A DNA stretch of 64,000 bases from Sphingomonas folli (GCF_019429525.1 NZ_JAHXZL010000001.1:1-64000); one strand, 5' to 3'; shown: positions 1 through 8,835, counted from the stretch's first letter. A program made the numbers and translations. Notes: generated by a model not told the origin, from the letters alone.

Positions 1-384
1 CCCGGTGCCAAGGACTTCCCGACCGTACCGATCAATCGCATGATCCCGCGTAGCTGGATGACCAGCCTGCCCGATGGTCAGGCGATCGCCTATGAAGCGT
101 CGATCCCGGTCGGCGGCATCGCAATGGGCGGCGATTGCGGCGTCGCCAAGGTCGATGTGTCGTCGGACGGTGGCCGCACCTGGTACAGGACGACGCTCGG
201 AGCGGACGAGGGCAGGTACAGCTTCCGGCGCTGGGACGGGCGGGTGCCGCTGAGACGCGGGCCTAACCCCATCATGGTGCGCTGCTGGAACACCAACGGT
301 GTCGCTCAGCCGATGAAGCCGATCTGGAATCCCGGCGGGTTCATGCGCGGCAACATTGAAACCACCACCATCATCGCGGCCTGA
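1..384 (+). CDS. Sulfite dehydrogenase molybdopterin subunit, C-terminal part (5' end outside window)
   Basis: The reading frame is open from base 1 and ends at 384, so only about 127 C-terminal residues are present. They match the immunoglobulin-like dimerisation domain of SorA/SoxC-type molybdenum sulfite oxidases. Visible signs are the GGIAMGGDCGVAKVDVSSDGG stretch (shortened: GVAKVDVSSDGG), a WNTNGVAQP turn and the closing WNPGGFMRGNIE segment before the last strands. The family oxidises sulfite (or protein-bound sulfane intermediates) in the periplasm and passes electrons to a c-type cytochrome. A cytochrome gene follows 14 bp downstream, which fits the SorA-SorB pairing. The Moco-binding domain itself cannot be inspected because it lies outside the window, so SorA and SoxC cannot be told apart. 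Confidence 0.8.
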   Translation, partial: PGAKDFPTVPINRMIPRSWMTSLPDGQAIAYEASIPVGGIAMGGDCGVAKVDVSSDGGRTWYRTTLGADEGRYSFRRWDGRVPLRRGPNPIMVRCWNTNGVAQPMKPIWNPGGFMRGNIETTTIIAA

Positions 385-398
385 GGAGCGAGCAAATC

Positions 399-881
399 AT
401 GAAGACTCCGTCTCCCGGCGTGATGGCTGCTGGCCTGATCGGCCTGACCGGCATCATCCTCGTCTCGATCGGCGCGCCGAGCAGCCGCAAGGCGCCCGTT
501 CCGATCTCCGAGATGTCTGAGCCGGCACCGGCCGCCAGCGTGTCAGCGCGCGGCTTCTCGCTTGCCTCGACCAGCGTCGACCTGCCGGCCGACGACGCGA
601 CCTACCCCGACGGTCCGCACGCCGACGTCATCAATGCCAATTGCACCTCGTGCCACTCAGCCAGCATGGCGCTGACCCAGCCTGCGCTATCGGCGGATCA
701 GTGGAAGGCGACCGTCACCAAGATGCGTGAGGTGTATAAGGCGCCAGTGGCCGAGAAGGACGTCGATGCGATCGTTGCTTATCTCACCGCTATGCCGAGC
801 CAGAAGGTGGCACCCGCGACCGGCAAGGCGCAGGACCCGGACCCCAAAGTGGCTCCTGATGTCTCAGGTGGAACCGGCTAA
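399..881 (+). CDS. Mono-haem c-type cytochrome, SorB-like electron acceptor
   Basis: A 160-residue protein with an N-terminal hydrophobic segment (about residues 8-25), a low-complexity Pro/Ala/Ser linker, and a haem-binding CTSCH motif near residue 85. The following W-KATVTKMREVYKAPV and DVDAIVAYLTAM helices are typical of sulfite:cytochrome c oxidoreductase subunit B, including a Met that can act as the sixth haem ligand. It probably takes electrons from the sulfite dehydrogenase encoded immediately upstream and passes them to the respiratory chain on the periplasmic side. The gene begins 14 bp after the dehydrogenase stop with a GAGGAGCGA ribosome site, so the two form an operon. The tail after residue 130 is a Lys/Pro/Asp-rich disordered extension. 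Confidence 0.82.
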   Translation: MKTPSPGVMAAGLIGLTGIILVSIGAPSSRKAPVPISEMSEPAPAASVSARGFSLASTSVDLPADDATYPDGPHADVINANCTSCHSASMALTQPALSADQWKATVTKMREVYKAPVAEKDVDAIVAYLTAMPSQKVAPATGKAQDPDPKVAPDVSGGTG

Positions 882-936
882 CCGATCTACTTCCATAATC
901 CCGAAATACCATCCCAATGGGAAAGCCCCGGCCGTC

Positions 937-1680
937 TCACTGGTCGTTCCTCTGTGGGGTGGGGTCGGTTCCGGCTGAGGGCGGAATGACACCCGAAGCG
1001 GACTGCATGATCTTTGGGCTGTCAGCCGCCCGGGTTGGTGAGTGCTGACCGGGTGTGCCGCTTGGCACATCTCTGCGTAGGTCTCCCTGCCCTATTTCCT
1101 CGTGGGTTCCGGCGGCGGCGGGGGCGGGGGCGGAGCAACCGGTGCTCGCGGTGCCGGGACCACCCCGGTTTGCGGCTGTGACGCCCCGCCGGGGGGCAAG
1201 GGCGCGCGCGGCGGGGGCGATATGCCCCTCGACCCGCTTGACGGGCTTGGCGGAGGAGGAGGACTTGGGCGGTTGCTCATTTGTGTGGATCACATTTGCC
1301 GTAACGAATGAGAACAAACATAGAAGGGCGGCGGGGAATGACCAGAGCGCAAGGCTGTTCAGCCGATCGGACCAAACGGCAATTGGTGGCGTTTCGGCAT
1401 AGAGCGCGGCCCGGCGCGAGTCGATCGCCTTTCGCGCTGTCACGAAACTGATCGTAAGCGCGAGCAGCCCTACGACGTCGAGGGTCCATCCAGCGATCAA
1501 CGCACTGATCCAGACCGCCTTGGAAAGTGGCACCGCGCTCCCTACAAATGAGACAGACGCAGCAAACAAGGCCGTGTGCGCAAGCGCTACAAAGCTGTCG
1601 CGAGCTGCTTCGTTCTGAGCGTGTGCTTGATCCAGAGCTTGCAGCTCATGTTTCACATCATCTGGCGAGCGCTGATTCAT
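937..1680 (-). CDS. Hypothetical integral membrane protein with long proline-rich tail
   Basis: The best start is the ATG at 1680 (MNQRSPDDVKHELQALDQAH), giving 247 residues. A charged, probably helical N-terminal region is followed by hydrophobic spans at about residues 33-55, 60-85 and 120-140. It then runs into a long Pro/Ala/Ser/Gly-rich tail after HTNEQPPKSSSS. The shape resembles small bacterial proteins with a cytoplasmic head and 2-3 membrane helices, but I recognise no named family. It is divergent from the TIR-like gene at 1715 with only 34 bp between the starts. Where the tail begins, the neighbouring frame also codes a coherent proline-rich stretch ending in PPPPPPPPEPTRK at 1092. 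A frameshift near 1275 is therefore possible, and the true C-terminus is uncertain. Confidence 0.55.
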   Translation of the reverse strand: MNQRSPDDVKHELQALDQAHAQNEAARDSFVALAHTALFAASVSFVGSAVPLSKAVWISALIAGWTLDVVGLLALTISFVTARKAIDSRRAALYAETPPIAVWSDRLNSLALWSFPAALLCLFSFVTANVIHTNEQPPKSSSSAKPVKRVEGHIAPAARALAPRRGVTAANRGGPGTASTGCSAPAPAAAGTHEEIGQGDLRRDVPSGTPGQHSPTRAADSPKIMQSASGVIPPSAGTDPTPQRNDQ

Positions 1681-1714
1681 TGAAGATTTAGAACCATAAT
1701 GGAGGATATTCGAA

Positions 1715-2086
1715 ATGGCCGACAAGAAGGTACTCTTCATAGCGTTCGCTATCGAGGACGAACGCCAGCGTGACTTCCTCAAGGGTCAGTCGCTTCACTC
1801 CCGCCAGCCTTTCGAGTTTATCGATATGTCGGTGAAGGAGCCCTACGACAAGGACTGGAAGGATCGCGTCCGCACCCGGATCAAGCGGTCCGATGGCGTG
1901 ATCGTGCTGGTCAGCAAGAACTCGGCGGCGTCCACCGGCCAGAAGTGGGAAATCTCCTGCGCCAAGGAAGAGAAGAAGCCGATCCGCGGCATCTACGCCT
2001 ACAAGGATGATCGTTCGTCGATCGATGGCGTGGCGACGGTCGTATGGAGCGACGCCAACATCACCAGCTTCATCGATTCACTCTGA
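1715..2086 (+). CDS. TIR-like (ThsB/MTH538-type) domain protein, putative antiphage signalling enzyme
   Basis: This 123-residue protein is essentially one TIR-like domain. It opens with a hydrophobic strand ([13 protein letters not shown]), then [27 protein letters not shown], and then the signature [21 protein letters not shown]78-E79 occupy the position of the conserved W-x/E pair in the MTH538/DUF1863 family, where the Glu is the expected NADase catalytic residue. TIR enzymes of this type (ThsB in Thoeris) make NAD-derived cyclic nucleotides on phage infection. A GGAGG ribosome site precedes the ATG. The next gene, a caspase-like protease, starts 13 bp after the stop, so the two are co-transcribed. 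Family membership is clear from motifs; the role in defence is inferred from the pairing. Confidence 0.8.
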   Translation: MADKKVLFIAFAIEDERQRDFLKGQSLHSRQPFEFIDMSVKEPYDKDWKDRVRTRIKRSDGVIVLVSKNSAASTGQKWEISCAKEEKKPIRGIYAYKDDRSSIDGVATVVWSDANITSFIDSL

Positions 2087-2099
2087 GCCGGAGGCGACG

Positions 2100-3089
2100 G
2101 TGCGCAAGGCCCTAATCGTCGGCATCGACCATTACGAGAAGATCAGTAACCTCAACGGATGCGTCAACGATGCGCATTCGGTGAAGACCATGTTGGAACG
2201 CCACGCCGATGGCACCGTCAACTTCGCAACACCCAAGCTCCTGACCGGAACCGGCCCAAGCGATCTGGTCGATCGGGACGAGCTGAAGGCAGCCGTGCGC
2301 GAGCTTTACGCCGACGATGCAGACATCGCCCTGTTCTATTTCGCCGGGCATGGCTTCATCGAGGACACTGGCGGCTATCTCTGCACCAGTGATAGCCGTA
2401 GCGGCGATGATGGTGTTCCGCTTTCAGATATCATGACGCTCGCTGCAAAGTCCGCCGCGAAGAACAAGATCATCATCCTCGATAGCTGCCACAGCGGCGC
2501 GGCCGGGGAGCGCCCCACCCATCCGGCCGCCGAAATCCGCGATGGGATGACAATCCTGACTGCTTCGACCGCCGAGCAATACGCGATGGAGGTCGAAGGC
2601 GGCGGTGCCGGCGTGTTCACTAGCTTGTTCGTCGATGCGCTCGGCGGTGCGGCTGCCAACCTGCTGGGTGATGTTACCCCCGGCAGCGTTTACGCGCACA
2701 TTGATCAGTCACTTGGGCCGTGGAAGCAGCGTCCGGTGTTCAAGACGAACGTCAAGACCTTCGTATCGCTGCGCAAGGCGGCGCCGCCCATCGCGCTGAC
2801 CGATCTTCAGGCGATCGCCAAGCACTTCCCGACCGCAACCTATCAACTCCCCCTCAATCCGACGTTCGAGCCCGAGCGTTCTGAGGAGCAGAAGAAGGAT
2901 GCGTCCCTTCCGCCGCCCGACCCGGAGAAGACCGCCGTCTTCGCGGTCCTTCAGCGCTACGTTAAGGTAAATCTCGTTCGCCCCGTCGACGCCCCGCATA
3001 TGTGGCATGCCGCGATGGGCAGCAAAGCGTGCGAGCTGACCGTATTGGGACAGCATTATCGGAGTCTCGTTGAAAGCGGGCTGATCTAA
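2100..3089 (+). CDS. Caspase-like (peptidase C14) protease, putative TIR-activated effector
   Basis: The chosen start is the GTG at 2100, preceded by GGAGGCGAC and placed 13 bp after the TIR-gene stop; it gives 329 residues beginning [15 protein letters not shown]. An open frame continues upstream but overlaps the TIR gene. The caspase fold is visible: first strand [24 protein letters not shown], the catalytic His in LFYFAGHGF (His84) and the catalytic Cys in [10 protein letters not shown] (Cys130), then [12 protein letters not shown] and [13 protein letters not shown]. The last roughly 100 residues form a separate C-terminal domain without a recognised family. It could be the ligand-sensing or dimerisation part. 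In type IV Thoeris a TIR-made nucleotide activates a caspase-like protease, and this gene pair has that architecture. Confidence 0.82.
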   Translation: MRKALIVGIDHYEKISNLNGCVNDAHSVKTMLERHADGTVNFATPKLLTGTGPSDLVDRDELKAAVRELYADDADIALFYFAGHGFIEDTGGYLCTSDSRSGDDGVPLSDIMTLAAKSAAKNKIIILDSCHSGAAGERPTHPAAEIRDGMTILTASTAEQYAMEVEGGGAGVFTSLFVDALGGAAANLLGDVTPGSVYAHIDQSLGPWKQRPVFKTNVKTFVSLRKAAPPIALTDLQAIAKHFPTATYQLPLNPTFEPERSEEQKKDASLPPPDPEKTAVFAVLQRYVKVNLVRPVDAPHMWHAAMGSKACELTVLGQHYRSLVESGLI

Positions 3090-3090
3090 C

Positions 3091-3378
3091 ATGACCAATC
3101 CCTTCGACGCCGATACTCGCAAAACCTTGGTCGATCGTCTCGCCGCAATCGAGCATGAGCGGTGGTCGCACTGGCAGCGTTATATGCACGGCAAGGCAGC
3201 CAGGCAGGAAGATGGCTCGCTGCTGATCCCCGCCGACCTCGTCGCGCGCTGGGAAAAGCAGATTGCAACCGACTATGCCGATCTTTCCTCCGACGAGCAG
3301 GAAAGCGACAGGGAGCAGGTCGAGCGTTACCTGCCCATTATCGAGGATGCTTTACGTTCAGACGGCTCACCGGCATGA
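3091..3378 (+). CDS. Small RyR-like protein linked to the TIR-caspase pair
   Basis: A 95-residue acidic protein whose ATG lies one base after the caspase stop, so translation is probably coupled. The core EHERWSHWQRYMHG, then IPADLVARWEKQIATDYADLSSDEQESDREQ, resembles small phage and bacterial proteins of the pattern W-x-HW-x-RY followed by LVxRW and dLs-eE--SDR. It is loosely like RyR-type domains, which have been proposed as sensors of NAD-derived nucleotides in conflict systems. The link to nucleotide sensing is inference. Position makes it the third gene of the operon; it may be a regulator, inhibitor or infection sensor. No transmembrane segment or catalytic motif is visible. Confidence 0.65.
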   Translation: MTNPFDADTRKTLVDRLAAIEHERWSHWQRYMHGKAARQEDGSLLIPADLVARWEKQIATDYADLSSDEQESDREQVERYLPIIEDALRSDGSPA

Positions 3379-3681
3379 CCGGGCGCATCATTTGTCTGGC
3401 ATATCTCTGAGGGGCTGGATACGCCGGACCACCTGCTCGCCCCTCGGGTGGGCGCATATCCTGCTCACCGGCGAATACCTCTGGCCGAAAGACGCCGACG
3501 CTTAGGGTGTCATCTCGCCCTCAGTCGGAGCCGACCCCATCATAGGCGAGCTTCAGCCGTGATGCCGGGTGCTTCCACCGCTCCGGCGTCCCCGTAATAC
3601 GGCTATTGAGAAGGTCGCCGCATTCCCGATTTCCGATCCCAATCGGAATGCCTCGGGCGCCTCGTCTGCGCGATGAGGGAG
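3379..3681. other. Intergenic region, no supported gene
   Basis: About 300 bp between the convergent TIR-caspase operon and the exported-protein gene at 3682. No reading frame has coding character, and no clear terminator or repeat was found. Confidence 0.5.
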
Positions 3682-4521
3682 CTACTGGGCAGTCCGTTGA
3701 GGTAGCGAAGCTGTGAGCGGGCCCCCAAGGAACAAAGTTCCTGAGTAGGGCTGGCTTGGATCGTTCTGCAAAATAACCTCGCGTTTCGGCTGAGTTGCCT
3801 CTTCAATCTCATGCACTCCGCAACCAGCCTCCGTGCAGTTCCAGGCGTTACCCCTGCCGGTCGAGGTCAGGAGAAGTGTCAGGATTTCACGTCGCGGCAA
3901 AAACGATGCCATTGGCTGAAGCGTCTGAAACTGCTCCATTGGTTTTAGGCGAGCATGGGCGGAGCCGGTTAGGACAAGCACTCTGCTTGCGTCCTCACCA
4001 CCCCCCCGGATCAATGCGGCCATGCGTTTCTCGTACTCAACCTGATCGATCGGCTTGTGGTCCAGCCATGGCATCCGGAACGCGCCGTCCTTGAACTCAA
4101 GGCTTGCCTGGAATGCGATCACGCGCTGAATGCGACCTTGCTTATGCAGTTTCCACAAAGTTCGGAACAGGTTGAACATCGCCTGGCTTGATCGCCCGTC
4201 GAGAACACTGTCCGGCTGGCCCGAGCGCCACATCGTTGCATGCAGAAACGCCGCTTCAGCTTCTTTGCCGCCGTTTGAGCTGAAATAAGTGTCAATCGCG
4301 GTTTGATCTTCCTCAGGCTGCTCGACAGCGACAATCACGGGAGCGGAACGGGACGCCAGGCAAACGAGGTTCGCGAACATGGCCGGCATCTCATTTGTGC
4401 CGTGCGTCTCCCCCGACACGACCCATTTGGCTCGCGTTGCTGCAACAGCATCTTCAAATCCGAGGACTGGGCTACAGACTGACGTGGCGGCAGCTGCGGC
4501 AAAGAAGGGAATGAAGAACAC
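3682..4521 (-). CDS. Exported Tiki/ChaN-like hypothetical protein
   Basis: The GTG at 4521 is preferred because AGGAG sits 9 bases upstream and the protein then opens with a signal sequence (MFFIPFFAAAAATSVCSPVLG). The product is about 279 residues. After the signal come WVVSGETHGTNEMPAMFANLV and VIVAVEQPEEDQTAIDTYF, followed later by VLVLTGSAHARL. The GE-H-G-xE and H motifs are the kind seen in the Tiki/TraB/ChaN and erythromycin-esterase-like superfamily, where they bind metal or haem or form the active site. The exact subfamily is not clear. Its convergent neighbour is the TIR operon, so it is probably an independent gene acting in the periplasm. A longer frame reaches 4620 without a better start. 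Confidence 0.6.
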   Translation of the reverse strand: MFFIPFFAAAAATSVCSPVLGFEDAVAATRAKWVVSGETHGTNEMPAMFANLVCLASRSAPVIVAVEQPEEDQTAIDTYFSSNGGKEAEAAFLHATMWRSGQPDSVLDGRSSQAMFNLFRTLWKLHKQGRIQRVIAFQASLEFKDGAFRMPWLDHKPIDQVEYEKRMAALIRGGGEDASRVLVLTGSAHARLKPMEQFQTLQPMASFLPRREILTLLLTSTGRGNAWNCTEAGCGVHEIEEATQPKREVILQNDPSQPYSGTLFLGGPLTASLPQRTAQ

Positions 4522-4699
4522 CGTTTCATGCTCCTGATGTGGCAATCCAATCTGGCAGCGACCGGTAGCAGGTTTGCCGGTCGGCTTCGCGATTGTTCGG
4601 CTCGCCCCCTGCCGAAGCATCCCAAATCACCATGCCAATCGAGACGGTGGGCGGCGTAAGCCAACGTTAGCTATGAGCGCTGCCTCACTCGAAAGCGGC

Positions 4700-4742
4700 C
4701 GGTCCGCAAACCTGCCCGATCAAGCCAGCCGCATAGCTGCGC
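4700..4742. repeat. Copy of dispersed sphingomonad repeat
   Basis: Contains GGTCCGCAAACCTGCCCGA, which resembles segments near 9229, 11549, 12130 and 12590. It lies between two genes and looks like an interspersed intergenic repeat. Confidence 0.4.
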
Positions 4743-7130
4743 TTAGCTAAGCTCAAGTCCGTTCGCCCATGCCGGCAGCACCACTCGCGACTGGGCGGCA
4801 GGGGGTTCAACCAACAGCGCGACCAACCGGCCCGCTTGCAGGGTGGCATCGACGCGGGTGCCGTGCGGCGCGTGAAGGCGAAAGTCGACGTCCCACTCGC
4901 GTGGCCAGGCGGGGAAGAGGTGGATCGAGTCGCCAGGCGTCTGCATCAGCATCTCCTGTAGACCGATCATCCCCGACCCACCCCAGTTATGATCCGGCGC
5001 CCAGTCGTGACCGGGACCCCAGAAGGTCGAATAGCGGCGGCCGGAATCCTCCATCTTGCGCGCGGTGAGCTTGGCGGCCTCGTCGGTCAGGCCAAGGCGG
5101 GCGCAGAAGATCGCGTCCTGGTGCCAGCTCTTGATGTCCTTCTGCGCAGCCGTGTCGACGCCATGGTGCCAGGTGTCGACCGCGAGTTGAAGGTTGGGCA
5201 GGCCGACGCCGAAGCGATGGTATGGGAAAACCGGGTACAGCTGCGGGATTTCGACGTTCTGAATACGGTCCCATAGCGCAGCGGGCGCGATCACCTGACG
5301 GCCACTCATGCGGCGGGTCGGGAGCTTCGGCAAGGTCGCGCGCAGGGCAGCGTAGCGCGCGCGAATCGCCGTGCCGAGCATCCGCTCGGGCAAGGCGAGC
5401 AGGGCGGCCAGAACCGCGTCCAGGCCGGCGATGGTGACCGTCGAATTCAGCGTGTTCTTGTAGGTCTCGCACGCGGTGCCCGGAAAAAGGACCAGTTTGC
5501 CGTCGGCGCTCAGCTCGGACCCGGTGATGCGCGCGTGCTCCCGCCGATAATGCTCGTCGAAGAAGGTGAGGCAGCTGTCGACGAACGCGAGGTCGCCCGA
5601 CACATCTACGCCGGTGAAACGGCCGACCTCGAGCATCATCAGGCAGAATTCGAGGACGGTGTCCCAGAGATAATCGACAAAGGCGCTGTCCTCGACCCCG
5701 GGCGTGCGCGTGGCGGGCTTGTTCCAGGTCCGCTGCCAGCCCCACTCCTGCCCGCAGCAGAGGCCGAAATTCTCGATCTGCTCGACGAAGCATGCGCCCT
5801 TGTGTCCCCAATAACGCTGCGTCCGCAGCTCCGCTGTGCGACGGAGCCGGCGGTAGAAGTCGAGTTGCGGTCGCATGAGGTCGGCGTCGCCGCTCTTCAG
5901 CATCGGCCAATGGACCAGCCGCTGGTTCTGCGCGGTGAACTCGCCGCCGCCCCAGGCGCGATAATCGGGCGAGAGGCGCAGCTCGGGCTGGGTAAACTCG
6001 GGATCGACCGTGAAATTGCCACCATTGAACTTGGTCGGCCACGTGCCGCGCGCGTTGGTGCCAAGCTGGTGGCGGAAGAGCTGGTAGTTGCGCCCAATGC
6101 GCCATGGCTGGCTGTTTGGCCGAGCGGCGCCGGGCTCGACCACGATCCAGCTGCGCTCCCAGAAGGATCGCCACCATCGCCGGCTGCGCCGGCGAGACAC
6201 TGCCGCGCCCGGATCCGACATAGCCAGCCGGCGCAGGCCCGCGACCCACTCATCGCGCGTCGGCGCCTGGGCGACGTGGCAGAAGAGGCGAAGCGCGTGC
6301 CGGCGCTGCGGGCAGCGGCTGCCGAGCGTCCAGCCGATGAAGGCGGTGCTGGCATATCGTCCCTCCACCGTGCCTGCAGGAACGAACCCATCGCCGCGCA
6401 ACAAGGCGCCGAAGCCGAGCCCGGCGAGCGGGTTCCACAGCTGATCCTTCACCTCATCCAGCCCCTGCTGCTCAACCAGCAAATCGAAGACGCTGTTGTC
6501 TCGATTGTGGTGGAGGCTGAGCACACCACCCTCCGCGAAGCCGACCTCATCGCCATATTGGCGTGGGGTGACGGGCGCGCCATCGTAGGCGCGGTGCATC
6601 GACATCTCGGCCGGCAGATAGTCGCGGTCGTGGGTTCGCCAGCTTTCCCAGGTGGCCGTCATCGCGACGGCGGCGCTGCTCTCGACCGCGACGCGGACGA
6701 TTGGTGAAGCGACGTCCGCCCACAGCGTGACGACGAGATTGCCGCAGGTCACCACCATCTCGCCCGTCACGAGGCTGAGGCGCTGCTCGAAGGAGGCGCC
6801 GCGGCCGAACGGCGACGGATCGAAGCGGAGCCGCGCGCGGCCGAGCTTCAGATAGCTGTTGGTCTCGTCGAAAGCGCCACTGCGGGCGACGTAGAACAAT
6901 ACGTCGTCACCCTCGACCCACACGTTCAGCCCGATATCGCCCGCCCCGCAGGGCATTGACTCGCCGGCGTCGCGGCTGGCGCTGCGCCACACGGGATCAT
7001 AGCCGGCCATGCGTCGATCGAGCGGATCGACATCGTCTTTCCGGCGCTCGGCGCCTGCACCCGGCCGCGCCGGAGCGACCACGGCCGTTGCCGTCAGGCC
7101 CGCAAGTGTCGCGCGTTTCGCCTTGTCCAT
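4743..7130 (-). CDS. DUF5703-type putative glycoside hydrolase, exported
   Basis: With the ATG at 7130 the product is about 795 residues, starting MDKAKRATLAGLTATAVVAPARPGAGA, a signal-like N-terminus. The first domain (PVWRSASRDAGESMPCGAGDIGLNVWVEGDDVLFYVARSGAFDE-type, residues about 45-250) has the look of the DUF5703 beta-sandwich found at the front of large bacterial glycosidases. The remainder is an (alpha/alpha)6-like catalytic region with W- and E-rich motifs (WGHKGACFVEQIENFG, GTACETYKNTLNSTVTIAGLDA) and a C-terminal beta domain. This resembles GH95-like exo-glycosidases, but the substrate cannot be named. There is no sugar-transport neighbour; the only other carbohydrate enzyme is the GH43 gene near 26 kb. 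Confidence 0.7.
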   Translation of the reverse strand: MDKAKRATLAGLTATAVVAPARPGAGAERRKDDVDPLDRRMAGYDPVWRSASRDAGESMPCGAGDIGLNVWVEGDDVLFYVARSGAFDETNSYLKLGRARLRFDPSPFGRGASFEQRLSLVTGEMVVTCGNLVVTLWADVASPIVRVAVESSAAVAMTATWESWRTHDRDYLPAEMSMHRAYDGAPVTPRQYGDEVGFAEGGVLSLHHNRDNSVFDLLVEQQGLDEVKDQLWNPLAGLGFGALLRGDGFVPAGTVEGRYASTAFIGWTLGSRCPQRRHALRLFCHVAQAPTRDEWVAGLRRLAMSDPGAAVSRRRSRRWWRSFWERSWIVVEPGAARPNSQPWRIGRNYQLFRHQLGTNARGTWPTKFNGGNFTVDPEFTQPELRLSPDYRAWGGGEFTAQNQRLVHWPMLKSGDADLMRPQLDFYRRLRRTAELRTQRYWGHKGACFVEQIENFGLCCGQEWGWQRTWNKPATRTPGVEDSAFVDYLWDTVLEFCLMMLEVGRFTGVDVSGDLAFVDSCLTFFDEHYRREHARITGSELSADGKLVLFPGTACETYKNTLNSTVTIAGLDAVLAALLALPERMLGTAIRARYAALRATLPKLPTRRMSGRQVIAPAALWDRIQNVEIPQLYPVFPYHRFGVGLPNLQLAVDTWHHGVDTAAQKDIKSWHQDAIFCARLGLTDEAAKLTARKMEDSGRRYSTFWGPGHDWAPDHNWGGSGMIGLQEMLMQTPGDSIHLFPAWPREWDVDFRLHAPHGTRVDATLQAGRLVALLVEPPAAQSRVVLPAWANGLELS

Positions 7131-7379
7131 GGCGCAGTGTCGCGGCTGTTCAGCGGCGAGGCAAGGACTGACGCCACGGCATATCCTCCGGCAACTAAGT
7201 GGAGGGCGCGACCTTTCCAAATCGGTCGGAAGGGTGGGGGGCGCCCATCAGCTCTTACTTGAGTCTCGCGGCTCCCGGCTGACCGAGACGTTCACGCAGC
7301 CAGGTGGTGGCGTGCTGCGCGCCGCGTTCATCCGGGTAAAGGCGCCCGCTATTGCGTGGAAGTACCCGAAGGGCTCGAG

Positions 7380-7486
7380 CGCCGGGATGAACGGACGGCG
7401 GGAGTTGGGCGGCGAGCAGATGGTTCTGAATGACCGCAAGTGGGTCCTCGGGCACGAGAGGGCAGGAGCTACAAGGCGCCCAAAAG
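7380..7486. repeat. Interspersed repeat copy beside the first IS110 element
   Basis: The segment TGAATGACCGCAAGTGGGTC followed by CTCGGGCACGAGAGGGCAG closely parallels 9290-9376 (TGGATGACCGGTATTGGGTC, CTCGGCACGAGAGGGCAG). It is a second dispersed repeat type in this zone. It sits directly outside the left end of the IS110-family element, which may have inserted into it. Confidence 0.5.
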
Positions 7487-7561
7487 CGTTGGGGTGGACG
7501 CCCCCTGACGGCATCGATGTGCCAGAGTGGAGGTGTTGAAGCACCACTGCAGGAGGCGTCC

Positions 7562-8587
7562 ATGGAAGAGGTTAGCACAGTCGGCATTGATCTGGCCAAG
7601 TCGGTTTTCCAGGTTCACGGAGCTGATGCGAGCGGAGCGGTCGTGTTCCGTAAGAAGCTGCGGCGGGACCAGGTCCTAGCGTTCTTCTCGATGTTACCGC
7701 GATGCGTGGTGGCGATGGAGGCATGTGCGAGCGCTCATCATTGGGCTCGCGAGATCGCCGCGTTTGGGCATGACACGAAGCTGATCCCACCGGCGTACGT
7801 GAAGCCGTTCGTCAAACGGCAGAAGAACGACATGGCTGATGCGGAGGCGATCTGTGAGGCAGCACAGCGCCCGACGATGCGCTTTGTCCAAGGCAAGAGC
7901 GCGGAGGCACAGGCATCGGCGGTGGTGTTCCGGACCCGCGACCTGCTCGTGCGTCAACGTACCCAACTGATCAACGCCCTGCGCGGCCACCTCACCGAGT
8001 TCGGTTACACCGTGCGTCAGGGGGTCGGGCACGTCGGCAAGCTGATCGAGATGGTCAGCGACTCCACCTCCGACATCCCGGCTCAAGCGCGACCCGTGCT
8101 GGTTGTGATCGCGCAAGGGCTGGAAGCGCTGCAGACGCAGATCGCCCTGCTCGACCGCGAGATCGCGAGCCGTGCTAAAGCTGATCCCGTGGCAAAGCGG
8201 CTGATGACGATCCCCGGTGTCGGCCCGGTGATTGCAACGGCGCTGGTGGCGCTGGCACCAGCTGCCAGCACCTTCCGTCGCGGGCGTGACTTCGCGGCTT
8301 GGCTCGGCCTCGTACCCCGACAGCACTCCAGCGGCGGCAAGGAGCGCCTCGGGCGGACAACGAAGATGGGCGAGCGTAGCTTGCGCAGGCTTCTGATCAT
8401 CGGCGCGAGTTCGGTGACGAAGGTTGCGGCGCGCAGTCCTGATAAAGCCGGCGCATGGCTGGCCGGCATGCTGGCTCGCAAGCCACGCATGCTGATCACC
8501 GTCGCGCTCGCGAACAAAATGGCGAGGACCGTTTGGGCGCTGATGGCGCACGGCGGATCGTACAGAGCTCCGGCCGTGGCGGTATGA
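7562..8587 (+). CDS. IS110-family transposase (DEDD recombinase)
   Basis: A 341-residue protein starting at the ATG after GGAGGCGTCC. The N-terminal RuvC-like DEDD domain shows STVGIDLAKSVFQVHG (first Asp), CVVAMEACASAHHWAREI (Glu) and KNDMADAEAICEAAQRP (Asp pair). The C-terminal Tnp_20 domain shows LMTIPGVGPVIATALVA, FAAWLGLVPRQHSSGGKERLG and the conserved Ser-containing segment. Length and motif order match intact IS110 transposases, so the protein is probably functional. Such enzymes are directed to target and donor DNA by an element-encoded bridge RNA. Confidence 0.93.
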   Translation: MEEVSTVGIDLAKSVFQVHGADASGAVVFRKKLRRDQVLAFFSMLPRCVVAMEACASAHHWAREIAAFGHDTKLIPPAYVKPFVKRQKNDMADAEAICEAAQRPTMRFVQGKSAEAQASAVVFRTRDLLVRQRTQLINALRGHLTEFGYTVRQGVGHVGKLIEMVSDSTSDIPAQARPVLVVIAQGLEALQTQIALLDREIASRAKADPVAKRLMTIPGVGPVIATALVALAPAASTFRRGRDFAAWLGLVPRQHSSGGKERLGRTTKMGERSLRRLLIIGASSVTKVAARSPDKAGAWLAGMLARKPRMLITVALANKMARTVWALMAHGGSYRAPAVAV

Positions 8588-8835
8588 CCGCCAAGGCTTG
8601 AGGCGTCAGGGACGCAAGGAAGGTCAGTAGAGAGGTATGGCGCAACGGTCAGAAGACGGGGTCGGGAAAACCAGTGAAATGTCCGTGCGCCTCGAGCGCG
8701 CAAAAGCGGTGTGGACCCGATCCGCGATCTCCATACAGGCCAGCAGCCGTGATGATGGCTGCATCAACAGGCCGGACACACGGAAGCACCTGAACCTGCG
8801 CGATCCAATCTTCCGAACACCCCCTTGTATCCGAC
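8588..8835 (+). ncRNA. Candidate bridge-RNA region of the first IS110-family element
   Basis: The long non-coding end between the transposase stop and the right inverted repeat is where IS1111-type elements encode their bridge RNA. I did not fold it, so the RNA boundaries and guide loops are not established. Confidence 0.3.

Noticed and set aside
1092..1280. Proline-rich 62-codon frame as a gene of its own
   Set aside because: Probably an alternative reading of the membrane protein tail; reported only as a possible frameshift.
4987..6249. A 420-codon open frame inside the DUF5703 gene
   Set aside because: Same-strand shadow in a neighbouring frame, extremely Arg/Ala-rich; the 795-residue frame has clear domain motifs.
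5535..6707. A 390-codon frame opposite the DUF5703 gene
   Set aside because: Antisense shadow with no recognisable motif; common in GC-rich genes.
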